Part shown: positions 19,341 through 28,393 of the stretch, in pieces
How positions within the stretch are numbered: the stretch's first letter is position 1
Layout of the letters: every line of letters starts with the position of its first letter
Source: Paludibacteraceae bacterium
GTDB lineage: Bacteria; Bacteroidota; Bacteroidia; Bacteroidales; Paludibacteraceae
NCBI GenBank assembly: GCA_905234025.1
Contig: CAJOFT010000005.1
Location: 23,021 to 62,297, forward strand
Length of the DNA stretch: 39,277 nucleotides
Direction: 5' to 3'
The notes under the pieces: model-generated
Told to the model about the DNA's origin: nothing
Databases searched by the model: none
Seen by the model: only the letters and a program-made list of their open reading frames with translations
Program-made: the position numbers and the translations under genes

Positions 19341-20597
19341 TCAACGTCTTATGATTTTAAATGCTTTGCCGTCTTTTCTCATAATAATTACTCCGGAAAA
19401 AGAAGCATCTATCTGCATGCCTTGCATGTTATAGTATCGGACATGCTCGTCGGCACTATTGTTGGAACAAGCGTCAAAATCGGTGGTTCCATTGCCAAAA
19501 ACAAGCAATGCCAATGCTGCTTTTCCGTCTTTTGTGAATGCGCCGTTGCAACTGACATACTTGCCATATGCGCCGTTGTTTTTGATAGTAACGCCGTTTT
19601 CATCAATGTAGTGCTCCCAACCGCCATATACTTCCGGCTCCCAGTACAGAATCCCTTTGCAGCCGGATTGTTTTTCCATCTTTCCGAACAGGTCTTTGAA
19701 AACGTTTTCCGCCAGTTTGCTGTCTCCTGTTTGTTCTTCTCCGGAACCTTTGGTGGTATCCCAGGTGGAGAATCCTGTCTCTACAACCATTACGGGTACA
19801 TGGAAGGTGTTGTGGAGATTTTGAACCTGTTGCGCCGCCAATGTATTGCTGTTCTGCCAATCCGACCAATCGGGATAGCAGGAGAGTCCGATCATGTCAA
19901 ACTTGCCTCCGTGCTGTTTGAAGGTCTGATAGAAACTTGAATTATCCGCCGAACCGTTGTCATGATGAACGATAACGAACGCATTCGGAAAGATCTCTTT
20001 GACCGCATCATACCCTGCGTTGCTGAGTGTGGCATAGTTTGTCCAACTGGCATCGAGGAAACTGGTGTTCCACATAATGCGTCCGTCGTCATACGCCATT
20101 CCACTGCTGGTTTCGTTGCCCACTTGCACCCATTTGGCTTCGATTCCCTCATCTTTCATGGCCTGCAGCACATCTTTTGTATGGTTGGCAATGTCTGTCT
20201 TCAGTTGTTCGAAACTGTGCCCTTGCCATGCTACAGGTTTTGTCTGTTTGCCGGGGTCGGCAAAGCAATCGCTGTAATGGAAATCAATTAAAATGTCCAA
20301 TCCTGCTGCATGAGCCCGTCGGCACTTTTCCAGAACATCCGTTTTATCGCTCCACGGACCGTATTGCTGTTCCGGATTTACCCAAACGCGCAAACGGATG
20401 GCATTCAAGCCGATTTGTTTCATCAATTGGAAGATTTCGGTCTCTTTGCCGTTCCGGTCATAGAACCTCATACCATCAGCTTCCATCTCGGTGCACCAAC
20501 TTAAATCCGCTCCCCGGACAAAATCTGCAGCGGGTAATTGGCAGCAGACAAGCGTCATCAGGCTTGCAAGAATGTTTTTTCGGATGGTTCGAAACAT
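19341..20597 (-). CDS. Arabinogalactan endo-beta-1,4-galactanase (GH53)
   Basis: RGADLSWCTEMEADG, NAIRLRVWVNP, DFHYSDCFADPGKQTKP, WVQVGNETSSGM, VVETGFS. Confidence 0.93.
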   Translation of the reverse strand: MFRTIRKNILASLMTLVCCQLPAADFVRGADLSWCTEMEADGMRFYDRNGKETEIFQLMKQIGLNAIRLRVWVNPEQQYGPWSDKTDVLEKCRRAHAAGLDILIDFHYSDCFADPGKQTKPVAWQGHSFEQLKTDIANHTKDVLQAMKDEGIEAKWVQVGNETSSGMAYDDGRIMWNTSFLDASWTNYATLSNAGYDAVKEIFPNAFVIVHHDNGSADNSSFYQTFKQHGGKFDMIGLSCYPDWSDWQNSNTLAAQQVQNLHNTFHVPVMVVETGFSTWDTTKGSGEEQTGDSKLAENVFKDLFGKMEKQSGCKGILYWEPEVYGGWEHYIDENGVTIKNNGAYGKYVSCNGAFTKDGKAALALLVFGNGTTDFDACSNNSADEHVRYYNMQGMQIDASFSGVIIMRKDGKAFKIIRR

Positions 20598-20612
20598 GTA
20601 TTTCTCAATTAT

Positions 20613-21119
20613 TTACGTATTTTCCCGTCTGCGGAGTTTGCCGGACAGCCAGTTCCAGATGTATTTGACGAGATAGGTATAGAAATTCAGTTCGCGGGTA
20701 GCGTTGTCCACTTTTGTCTCGATACGTACTGTTTGCAAGGTTACTTCCTGTTCTGCTTTGAGAGTCTCAATCGTCAGTTGTTCCTGTGTTCCAATTACTT
20801 GTTTGGTCAGCAACGATATGAACGGATGGACAAACAGCGGCTTGCGGGCAAGAACAGCCACAATCATAAGTACAAGGTACGTACTGCCGATAAGCAGTGC
20901 TGCCGCCCATACTGGCATATATTTCGCCAACACATCGATTGCTGCCACAGCGCCGAACGTGAAGAGTGCAAATACGCACAATACAACGGTAAGTATCAGC
21001 AGAAAAAGTCCCAAAACACGACTGACAATGCCGATGAAATGCAGTTTGCCGACCTTGCCGAGTGCTTTTCCGTAGGTGATGGCTTCGTCCTTGACCTGCT
21101 CAAAAAGTTTGTTCTCCAT
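20613..21119 (-). CDS. Phage holin family (holin superfamily III-like) membrane protein
   Basis: Two TM segments after an amphipathic N-terminus; followed on the same strand by GH53 and preceded by a YtxH-like gene. Confidence 0.6.
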   Translation of the reverse strand: MENKLFEQVKDEAITYGKALGKVGKLHFIGIVSRVLGLFLLILTVVLCVFALFTFGAVAAIDVLAKYMPVWAAALLIGSTYLVLMIVAVLARKPLFVHPFISLLTKQVIGTQEQLTIETLKAEQEVTLQTVRIETKVDNATRELNFYTYLVKYIWNWLSGKLRRRENT

Positions 21120-21122
21120 AAC

Positions 21123-21338
21123 TTATGCCTCCTTTTCGGATTGGTGTTGCCCGGACTGCGGCTCCTCTGCCGCCATGTTTTGTTGCGCTTGTTCGCAGTA
21201 ATCGTGCGCCCGTTTTTTTGCCTCGTCCGCTAAATCTTTGATCTTTTCGCGTATCTGCTCCCGTGTTTCCGGCGTGAGCAACAAAGCCACCGCAGCACCG
21301 GCTATGGCGCCTGCAGCAAATTTAATCAAACCTTTCAT
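21123..21338 (-). CDS. YtxH domain-containing protein
   Basis: MKGLIKFAAGAIAGAAVALLLTPETREQIREKIKDLADEAK. Confidence 0.82.
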   Translation of the reverse strand: MKGLIKFAAGAIAGAAVALLLTPETREQIREKIKDLADEAKKRAHDYCEQAQQNMAAEEPQSGQHQSEKEA

Positions 21339-21356
21339 GGTAGTGCTCCCTGTTTG

Positions 21357-21860
21357 TTATTTTGCCACTACGAACTTCGGCGCAAAGAGCTCTGAAACAG
21401 ATCCGATGTGGGCGTCATTGCTGAATGTGATGGTTTCTTGTGCCACAAAGATGTTCTTCAATGTAGCGGAATAGTAGCGGATAGCAACCTGATTGTCTTC
21501 CGAAGCCGGACTTGTGATGTACAGGAAGAAGAGATTGTCTGTCAGTTCTGCGACACCAATACATGTATTGCCGTCAAAGGCGGCAAGTACGTCTCCTTCA
21601 TTCAGGACTTTCTCTTTCAAGGCAGCAACCTGGTCAGGGTACGTAAGACTTAAATCGACTTTGACAATCGTCGTCATGGAAGATGTCATGTCGTAGTCCT
21701 CAGGTACTGCCCAACTGGGCTTGGACTGGTTGCCGGTAATGGTAGTCTCCGTGTTCGGCTTTTGAGGGTTAGCGGGTTGCAGTTCATCTGCTTCCTCCGT
21801 GCAACCGGCTGCGAAGAGCAGCATCATGCATGAGGCGATAAAAAACAAATTCTTTCTCAT
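21357..21860 (-). CDS. Hypothetical lipoprotein
   Basis: MRKNLFFIASCMMLLFAAGCTEEADE lipobox. Confidence 0.7.
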   Translation of the reverse strand: MRKNLFFIASCMMLLFAAGCTEEADELQPANPQKPNTETTITGNQSKPSWAVPEDYDMTSSMTTIVKVDLSLTYPDQVAALKEKVLNEGDVLAAFDGNTCIGVAELTDNLFFLYITSPASEDNQVAIRYYSATLKNIFVAQETITFSNDAHIGSVSELFAPKFVVAK

Positions 21861-21924
21861 ATGCGTTTGTGTTTTTAGGATTATCTACGAATGTTCCTTG
21901 TGCGTTGTGCACTCAAAAATCCCG

Positions 21925-21956
21925 CAAAGATACAACTTTTTTTCGTATTATGCAAA
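21925..21956 (-). promoter_or_regulatory. Minus-strand promoter for the 21860->18588 gene cluster
   Basis: Reverse complement: TTTG (21956-21953), 20-bp spacer, TATCTTTG (21932-21925). Confidence 0.72.
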
Positions 21957-21970
21957 AAAAAAACAATAAT

Positions 21971-22002
21971 TTTGCACATATCAAAAAAAAGCAGTACTTT
22001 TG
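21971..22002 (+). promoter_or_regulatory. Promoter for the sigma-54 type regulator gene
   Basis: TTTG 21971-21974, 20-bp spacer, TACTTTTG 21995-22002. Confidence 0.75.
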
Positions 22003-22020
22003 TGCGCAAAATTATAGTCA

Positions 22021-23160
22021 ATGATGCAACAGGAAATACAAACTATCAAACAACGGTTCGGAATTATCGGAACGAATGCCGCCCTCAGCCGCGCCATTGA
22101 GGTTGCTGTGCAGGTGGCGGTAACCGACCTCAGCGTACTCGTTACAGGCGAGTCCGGAGTCGGCAAAGAATTTTTTCCTCAAATCATCCACGCGTATTCC
22201 GCCCGCAAACACGGTCCTTATTTCGCAGTGAACTGTGGTGCCATTCCCGAAGGAACGATAGACTCCGAATTGTTCGGGCATGAGAAAGGTGCCTTCACGG
22301 ATGCCAAGAATGAGCGTCGCGGTTATTTCGAAATTGCGAACGGCGGTACGCTTTTCCTTGACGAAGTCGGTGAACTGCCTATGTCCACACAGGTTCGTTT
22401 GCTCCGTGTGCTGGAGACGGGCGAATTCATCAGAATGGGCTCCAGTCAGGTGCAGAAGACGAATGTGCGCGTAGTTGCCGCGACAAACATAGATATCCCG
22501 AAAGCAATCTCGGAAGGTCGCTTCCGCGAGGATCTGTACTACCGTCTCAACTCTGTTGAGATAAAAGTACCGGCATTGCGTGACCGCAAAGAGGATATCC
22601 CGTTGTTGTTCCGAAAGTTCTCCGTGGACTTCGCCGAGCGCTACAAAATGCCTGCGCTGCGGCTGAACGAGGAAGCCACGCGCCTCCTGCAGTCGTATTA
22701 TTGGAGCGGTAATATTCGTCAGTTGAAGAACGTTGCCGAACAGATTTCCATTATGGAAACCAACCATGACATCACAGCGGACACTTTGCGCAAGTATCTG
22801 CCGGACAACGGATTGCAGAACTCGCTCATGCTTGCCAAATCGCAGCAGCCGGGTGACACATTCATGAACGAGCGTGAACTGCTGTACAAGGTGCTGTTCG
22901 ATATGAAACGCGATATGTCCGAGATGCGGCAGCAACTGAACGGACTGCTTGCAGGACAACCTGCTGCACAGCCGATTAATCATGACGAATATCAGGCGGT
23001 GGAAGTGCTGCACGACGAACCGACGAACCTTGAAGAAATTGAACGCGAGAGCATCCGGAAAGCATTGGAACGTACCGGCGGAAACCGCAAAGCTGCCGCA
23101 GATGCACTCGGGTTCTCGGAACGGACACTGTATCGGAAGATCAAAGAATATGGACTATAA
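22021..23160 (+). CDS. Sigma-54-dependent transcriptional regulator (AAA+ and Fis-type HTH)
   Basis: GESGVGKE Walker A, FVNCGAIPE-like AVNCGAIPE, ELFGHEKGAFTDA (GAFTGA variant), C-terminal TGGNRKAAADALGFSERTLYRKIKEYGL. Confidence 0.95.
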   Translation: MMQQEIQTIKQRFGIIGTNAALSRAIEVAVQVAVTDLSVLVTGESGVGKEFFPQIIHAYSARKHGPYFAVNCGAIPEGTIDSELFGHEKGAFTDAKNERRGYFEIANGGTLFLDEVGELPMSTQVRLLRVLETGEFIRMGSSQVQKTNVRVVAATNIDIPKAISEGRFREDLYYRLNSVEIKVPALRDRKEDIPLLFRKFSVDFAERYKMPALRLNEEATRLLQSYYWSGNIRQLKNVAEQISIMETNHDITADTLRKYLPDNGLQNSLMLAKSQQPGDTFMNERELLYKVLFDMKRDMSEMRQQLNGLLAGQPAAQPINHDEYQAVEVLHDEPTNLEEIERESIRKALERTGGNRKAAADALGFSERTLYRKIKEYGL

Positions 23161-23716
23161 GAGCATACAATACACTATGCAGAAAAACTATCGCGCAGAG
23201 AGAACAAAGATTGCCATGCTCTCTTTGCTCGTTGTCCTTTGCTCTTTGCTTCTGAACAGTTGTGCGGTCTCGTTTAAATTCAACGGAGCCAACATTGACT
23301 ACACAACCACCAAGTCCATTTCCGTGGCGGATTTCCCGAACAATGCGGCACTGGTTTATCCTCAACTCAGCAACTACCTGTCCGAAGGCATCCGTGACCA
23401 GTATCTGCGCCAGACGCGTCTTCAGGTGCCGCCAAAAGGTGGTGACCTTGAATTGGAGGGCGAGATCATCGGTTACCAGCTCACGCCGATGTCGATTGCA
23501 GCGGACAGTTATTCGGCGGAAACAAAATTGACGATTACGGTGCGGGTGCGGTTCATTAACAATGTCCGTCCTGAAGAGAGTTTTGAGAAAACTTATTCCG
23601 CATACCAGACATTTGATTCATCCCAATTATTGAATGATGTTCAGGATGATTTATGTCAGGTAATGGTCAAGGAAATTGCAGAGAGTATTTACAATGATAC
23701 GGTCGCAAAATGGTAA
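23150..23716 (+). CDS. lptE: LptE family lipoprotein
   Basis: Lipobox LLLNSCAVSFKFNGANIDY; family-typical region; alternative ATG at 23177. Confidence 0.85.
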   Translation: MDYKSIQYTMQKNYRAERTKIAMLSLLVVLCSLLLNSCAVSFKFNGANIDYTTTKSISVADFPNNAALVYPQLSNYLSEGIRDQYLRQTRLQVPPKGGDLELEGEIIGYQLTPMSIAADSYSAETKLTITVRVRFINNVRPEESFEKTYSAYQTFDSSQLLNDVQDDLCQVMVKEIAESIYNDTVAKW

Positions 23717-23740
23717 AATTGCGATAAAAATTGCGAATTA

Positions 23741-23772
23741 TTTGCGTATTTGATTTATTTGTAGTAATTTTG
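23741..23772 (+). promoter_or_regulatory. Promoter for secG
   Basis: TTTG 23741-23744, 20-bp spacer, TAATTTTG 23765-23772. Confidence 0.7.
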
Positions 23773-23834
23773 CGGGCTGATTTGTGGTTTTTAAGGTACA
23801 CAAACTCACGTAATTAACTAAATATCAAAATATT

Positions 23835-24164
23835 ATGTACATTTTATTTACAATCTTGATTGTTATTGCAGCGATTCTGCTGATTCTCCTTGTGCTCGTT
23901 CAGAACAGCAAGGGTGGTGGTTTGGCTGCTGGTTTTGCAAGCGGTAACCAAGTGATGGGTGCGCCGAGAACGGCTGACTTCTTGGAGAAAGCAAGTTGGA
24001 CGCTCGCCGCAATTATCGTCTTCCTCAGCATTCTGGCTGTTGGCGTTAGCCAAGGTCAAAAGGCTGCCAGCGATGACGACAGCGCCATTGTAGAGCAGGT
24101 ACAGGAAGCTAACGAAGCTATCCAACCCGCCGCTGCGGACTTTAATGAAGAAGCCGGTGAATAA
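23835..24164 (+). CDS. secG: Preprotein translocase subunit SecG
   Basis: LLVLVQNSKGGGLAAGFASGNQVMGAPRTADFLEKASWTLA. Confidence 0.93.
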   Translation: MYILFTILIVIAAILLILLVLVQNSKGGGLAAGFASGNQVMGAPRTADFLEKASWTLAAIIVFLSILAVGVSQGQKAASDDDSAIVEQVQEANEAIQPAAADFNEEAGE

Positions 24165-24905
24165 TCACCAGGCGTGACGGAACAATCCGCCGACAAGGCA
24201 TACTGCCATGTAAAAAGGGTAGAGCAGTTCCAGTAACAAAGCATCAAGGAGAGAGACGGACGCGTCTCTCTTTTTGATTAGACGGTATTCAATCGGGAAC
24301 TTTACGAACAGCACCAACGGACAAAGAACCTGCAAGATGTTGGCGACCAGTACTTTTATCCCGCAACGCCGGATGTCTTTATCTGTGAAACGCGGTGCTT
24401 TGCCTGCCCAGCGCATTCGTTGGCGGAAGAACGCCCGCCATGTCGGAACGGCTCTAATGCGGGCGGTATATTCGGGGGCATCTGCTACGTCTATACGCAG
24501 TCCGCGGCGCTTGAAGGACTCCAGCAGGAACATATCGTCGCCACTCGGAATTTCAGAATGCAGGTCGCCCCAACTCTCCATCCACCGTTCGCGGCGGACA
24601 ATCAGGTTCGCACCGCTGCATAGTACCGGTTTGCCTTGTTGCGCGGATTCAATGGTCAGTTGCTGGATGGCAGCATACTCGGCGATTTGGAGACGTTCAA
24701 GCAGGGACTTTCCGCCCGTCATTTTCAATGGCAGAATAAGCATGTCGGCATCCGTTTCGGGTGTCTTCTCCGACGGAATAACATCATCATCCTGCAACCA
24801 CACATATTCGGTCGTTGCCGCAGCAATGAGTTTGTGCAGGGCGTGTTTCTTGCCTTTGCCGTCATCGTTGATGCCTCGTCGCGGTATTATCGGTGTAATA
24901 GACAT
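24165..24905 (-). CDS. Glycosyltransferase family 2-like protein lacking the usual N-terminal strand
   Basis: KGKKHALHKLI, WLQDDDV, SGANLIVRRE, DDMFLLESFKRRG, RQRMRWAGKAPR motifs. Confidence 0.8.
   Translation of the reverse strand: MSITPIIPRRGINDDGKGKKHALHKLIAAATTEYVWLQDDDVIPSEKTPETDADMLILPLKMTGGKSLLERLQIAEYAAIQQLTIESAQQGKPVLCSGANLIVRRERWMESWGDLHSEIPSGDDMFLLESFKRRGLRIDVADAPEYTARIRAVPTWRAFFRQRMRWAGKAPRFTDKDIRRCGIKVLVANILQVLCPLVLFVKFPIEYRLIKKRDASVSLLDALLLELLYPFYMAVCLVGGLFRHAW
24248..24275 (+). terminator. Plus-strand intrinsic terminator for secG within the antisense GT2 CDS
   Basis: GAGAGACG (24251-24258) GACG CGTCTCTC (24263-24270) followed by TTTTT. Confidence 0.65.
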
Positions 24906-25891
24906 AGCTGCTCGTAAAAGGTGGGGTAGGACTTGCGGATGCAGGTGGTATCATCGCAAGGCAGGTCGGCTGCCAATAGTGCCATCGCTATACGGTGGTC
25001 GCCGTAGGTCTTGTGTTCGCGGACTGCCTGCAGACGGTCGGATTCTTTGAAACGCAGCGTCTCGGTGTCTGTTGCAATCAGAGTAATCCCAAGTCTTTCG
25101 CAGGTAATCGCAACTGCCGGATACAAGTCCGGACAATCCTTGAAGGAAAGGCGGATTTCGGAATCTTGGACAGGATGTTCGCAGATTATCCGCACGCCGT
25201 TCTCCGCGAAGTACGTCTCCACGCCGAAATGCCGGAAAATATCCGTTACAACCTTGTCGCCCTGTATATCCGTGTCATGCAGTCCTTCTAAAAACAGTTC
25301 TCCGCCGTGCAGTGCCACATACTCGTACCAGAATGTTGCGGCACTCCAGTCACGTTCCGAAAAATACCGTTCGCCTGCCCTCCATCGCCTGATTACCTCG
25401 CGCGTAATATATATATAAGGTGAGGTGCTGTCAGTCGTTACATCCAAACCAATCAGCAGCAAAGCTGTTACAAACTGTGTGGATTCAGGTTGGGACAGGA
25501 TAATTTCGCCGTTGGGCTGAAGCTTGACACCTGTTATCTGCAACGGAGGAAACCCGTCTTCGCCCAAATACTGGATTTCAGCTCCGCAGGAACGCAGGAC
25601 GTCCACCAAACGTCCAATTGGCCGGTGTCTCATCCGTTCGCATCCGTCCAAAACTATCGTTTGGCCCTCTCTTTGTGCGCAGTACGCCGTCAGGAAGCGC
25701 ATCGCCGTGCCGCAGTTCTGCAAATCTAATTCCGCGGCTCCGTTCCTGATTGCTGTCAGTGCGTCATGCATCAGTCGCACATCCTCCGGCACATCGTCTC
25801 CCGACACATCCATAAGCGGCACACCATTCAACGCCTGCAAAACTAACAGGCGGTTCGCAATACTTTTGGATACAGGGAGGTGTATCGTCAT
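24887..25891 (-). CDS. aroA: 3-phosphoshikimate 1-carboxyvinyltransferase (EPSP synthase)
   Basis: PVSKSIANRLLVLQAL, NCGTAMRFLTAY, LDGCERMRHRPIG, FKESDRL, TYGDHRIAMALLAA. Confidence 0.93.
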   Translation of the reverse strand: MTIHLPVSKSIANRLLVLQALNGVPLMDVSGDDVPEDVRLMHDALTAIRNGAAELDLQNCGTAMRFLTAYCAQREGQTIVLDGCERMRHRPIGRLVDVLRSCGAEIQYLGEDGFPPLQITGVKLQPNGEIILSQPESTQFVTALLLIGLDVTTDSTSPYIYITREVIRRWRAGERYFSERDWSAATFWYEYVALHGGELFLEGLHDTDIQGDKVVTDIFRHFGVETYFAENGVRIICEHPVQDSEIRLSFKDCPDLYPAVAITCERLGITLIATDTETLRFKESDRLQAVREHKTYGDHRIAMALLAADLPCDDTTCIRKSYPTFYEQLCLLHR

Positions 25892-25892
25892 A

Positions 25893-27347
25893 TTACAGGT
25901 TCTTCAGCGTCTCACACAGCCATGCCCAGCAACGTTGCGTTGAGAAAATGCTCAACCGTTCTTGCGGCGAATGTACACCGTACATTTGCGGACCAATTGA
26001 CACCATGTCTAAATAGGGGTATTTCTCCAAGAACAGCCCGCATTCCAATCCCGCATGAATAGCCAGCACTTGCGGCTCTTCTCCGAACAGCGTCTTATAG
26101 GCTTTGCGTGTCACGTCTAACAATGCCGACTTCACATTCGGTGCCCAGCCCGGATAGCCGTCACCGTGTGTCACCTCGTCACAGGCAGCCCTCAATGCTG
26201 CTTCAACGGCATCTTTTATCTTGTGTTTCTCCGCTTCGACGGATGACCGCTGGCTGGTGTTTATTTCGATAAACAGACCTTGCTCATCGCGTTTCATCTT
26301 CACAGACGCTAAATTTGTGCTCGTCTCCACTAATCCGGGCATATCTTTGGACATCGCAATCATTCCGTGCGGACACTCGCATAGCGCCTGCACAAGTGCT
26401 TTTGCTTTCGCGGGTTCAATCACTTCTTTTGGTTCCTCTGCCGACTCCAATTCCAGCCTCATTTCTTTCTCCACTTCGCCGAAACGCTCTTCCACCTCTG
26501 CCACATAGTGGTTGAACTCAACCCGCAATTGCTCCTTGTACGCAAACGGCACGCAGAAAACAGTCTCTGCCTCGCGCGCAATGGCATTCCGCAGGTTACC
26601 GCCTTCAATCACCGCCAACTGCACATCAGTTGCTGCATATACGCGTTGCAGGAACTCCGCAATAACTTTGTTGGCATTCGCACGACCTTTGTTGATGTCA
26701 TCGCCTGAGTGACCGCCTGTCAGTCCGCTCACGCACACATGTGCCGTGAACCATTTTCCTTCCGGCAGGGCAATTGGCGCATAGTGCATCTTTGCTAACG
26801 TGTCAATTCCGCCTGCGCAGCCGATGAAGATCTGCCCGTCGTCCTCTGAATCAAGGTTGATGAGCCGTTTGCCTTTCAGACATCCGTCTTGCAACTTGAA
26901 CGCACCCGTCAATCCTGTTTCCTCGTCCACGGTGAACAGTGCTTCGACAGCTGGATGCGGCAACTCTTTGCTGGTCAAAACAGCTAACGCCATTGCCATT
27001 CCTATTCCGTCATCGCCGCCGAGAGTTGTCCCGCGTGCTTTCAGCCAGTCGCCGTCAACATATACATCTATCGGGTCTTTCATGAAATCATGCTGCACGT
27101 CACCGTTCTTCTCGCATACCATGTCCATATGTGCTTGCAGAATCACGCCTTCGTGTGCTTCATAGCCTTTCGTGGCAGGTACGCGCATAATGACATTCAT
27201 CGCTTCATCGCGTTCACACTCGATACCATGCGCTGCAGCAAAGTCAACTAACCATTGGCTGATTTGTTCCTCATGCTTGGAAGGACGCGGTACACGCCGG
27301 ATGGCATCAAAAATCGAAAATACTTCTTTGGGTTGTAGTTCTGTCAT
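25893..27347 (-). CDS. pepD: Aminoacyl-histidine dipeptidase
   Basis: QAHMDMVCEKN, GTTLGGDDGIGMAMALA, TVDEETGLTGA, GLTGGHSGDDI. Confidence 0.95.
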   Translation of the reverse strand: MTELQPKEVFSIFDAIRRVPRPSKHEEQISQWLVDFAAAHGIECERDEAMNVIMRVPATKGYEAHEGVILQAHMDMVCEKNGDVQHDFMKDPIDVYVDGDWLKARGTTLGGDDGIGMAMALAVLTSKELPHPAVEALFTVDEETGLTGAFKLQDGCLKGKRLINLDSEDDGQIFIGCAGGIDTLAKMHYAPIALPEGKWFTAHVCVSGLTGGHSGDDINKGRANANKVIAEFLQRVYAATDVQLAVIEGGNLRNAIAREAETVFCVPFAYKEQLRVEFNHYVAEVEERFGEVEKEMRLELESAEEPKEVIEPAKAKALVQALCECPHGMIAMSKDMPGLVETSTNLASVKMKRDEQGLFIEINTSQRSSVEAEKHKIKDAVEAALRAACDEVTHGDGYPGWAPNVKSALLDVTRKAYKTLFGEEPQVLAIHAGLECGLFLEKYPYLDMVSIGPQMYGVHSPQERLSIFSTQRCWAWLCETLKNL

Positions 27348-28393
27348 CGTTTCTCAGGGTCTATGGCCAGCTTCACTACATTTGCTTGGTGGTTGAGTGC
27401 AGTTGGCGTGGTTGTGAATTTATTGTTTTCTGCGCCGATCAGAGGCATATACAGCACGCTGTCCGGAGCTGACCAGTATATACGGTTATTGACGATGTCT
27501 GCGCACAGGGTCAGCACCTTCCCCGAATAGATCTGTTCCTTGAAGGTCCCGTCTATATTGGCAACGTACAATCCGTCTGCCTGACGGAAATATATCTTCC
27601 GCGCAGCGATACCGAATCCTTGCATTTCTGCGACCACTGTCTGCAACTCTTTCAGCGTGAACGTCTTGCCGTTATACACCTGCATTGAATCCTGTGCAGC
27701 GTCCGCTAATGCTTTCCCGCTCTTGTCCTCAATTGCTGTTTCCGTACGGCTGCCGAATATACGCTGCCGCAGATAGACCGAATCGCCGGTCATCATCACC
27801 ACCGACGTTGTCTGCACATTGTTTATCTTGAACACGCGCAGCGTGTCACGTGTGGCACCGTTGATGGTAACTGTCAGCTGCACACCGGTGCCATTCGTTG
27901 CTGCTTGCTCGAAATACACCTTGAACGTACTTTCCGTATTCGTCTCCGACAACTGTGTGTACGGCACGTTCGACGGCACAGTCCACTCGTACTCCACCGT
28001 ATAATTATAAGGATTATACACCAACGCCGTGAACGTCACGTCCTCGAATATGTCTATACCAGCCGTGTCTGCGCCTTCCACAGAGCACGTGAACGTCGGC
28101 ACCGTGTCAAGCACCGTAATCGACTTTGTCTTTGTCAGTCTTGCTTTGCCGTCAACTTTCAGTGTTACCGTGTATGTCCCCGGCAACTTGTAGATTTTCG
28201 ACGGGTTCTTTACTTCGGACGTACCTCCGTCGCCGAAGTTCCATTCCCATTCCTCGCCGTCGGTCGCAAGGTTGGTGAACTGCACTTTCTCGCCTGCCCG
28301 CGGTTGGGTCGGCGAGTAACCGAAGTCAACGTTGTTCTTGCTGCATGACAGCATCACGCAGCCAAGTGCTAATATGAGCCATTTGTTCTTCAT
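27344..28393 (-). CDS. PKD-domain lipoprotein with DUF5050-like C-terminal part
   Basis: Lipobox LGCVMLSCSKN; EWNFGDGGTSEVKNPSKIYKLPGTYTVTLKV is a PKD repeat. Confidence 0.8.
   Translation of the reverse strand: MKNKWLILALGCVMLSCSKNNVDFGYSPTQPRAGEKVQFTNLATDGEEWEWNFGDGGTSEVKNPSKIYKLPGTYTVTLKVDGKARLTKTKSITVLDTVPTFTCSVEGADTAGIDIFEDVTFTALVYNPYNYTVEYEWTVPSNVPYTQLSETNTESTFKVYFEQAATNGTGVQLTVTINGATRDTLRVFKINNVQTTSVVMMTGDSVYLRQRIFGSRTETAIEDKSGKALADAAQDSMQVYNGKTFTLKELQTVVAEMQGFGIAARKIYFRQADGLYVANIDGTFKEQIYSGKVLTLCADIVNNRIYWSAPDSVLYMPLIGAENNKFTTTPTALNHQANVVKLAIDPEKR

Noticed and set aside
13005-20597. Novel sorting tails on amylase and GH53 (KILRNGHLLIIHDGDVYNVLGSKL; YYNMQGMQIDASFSGVIIMRKDGKAFKIIRR)
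   Set aside because: These resemble widespread Bacteroidota type IX-like or related C-terminal tails; nothing in the window indicates novelty.
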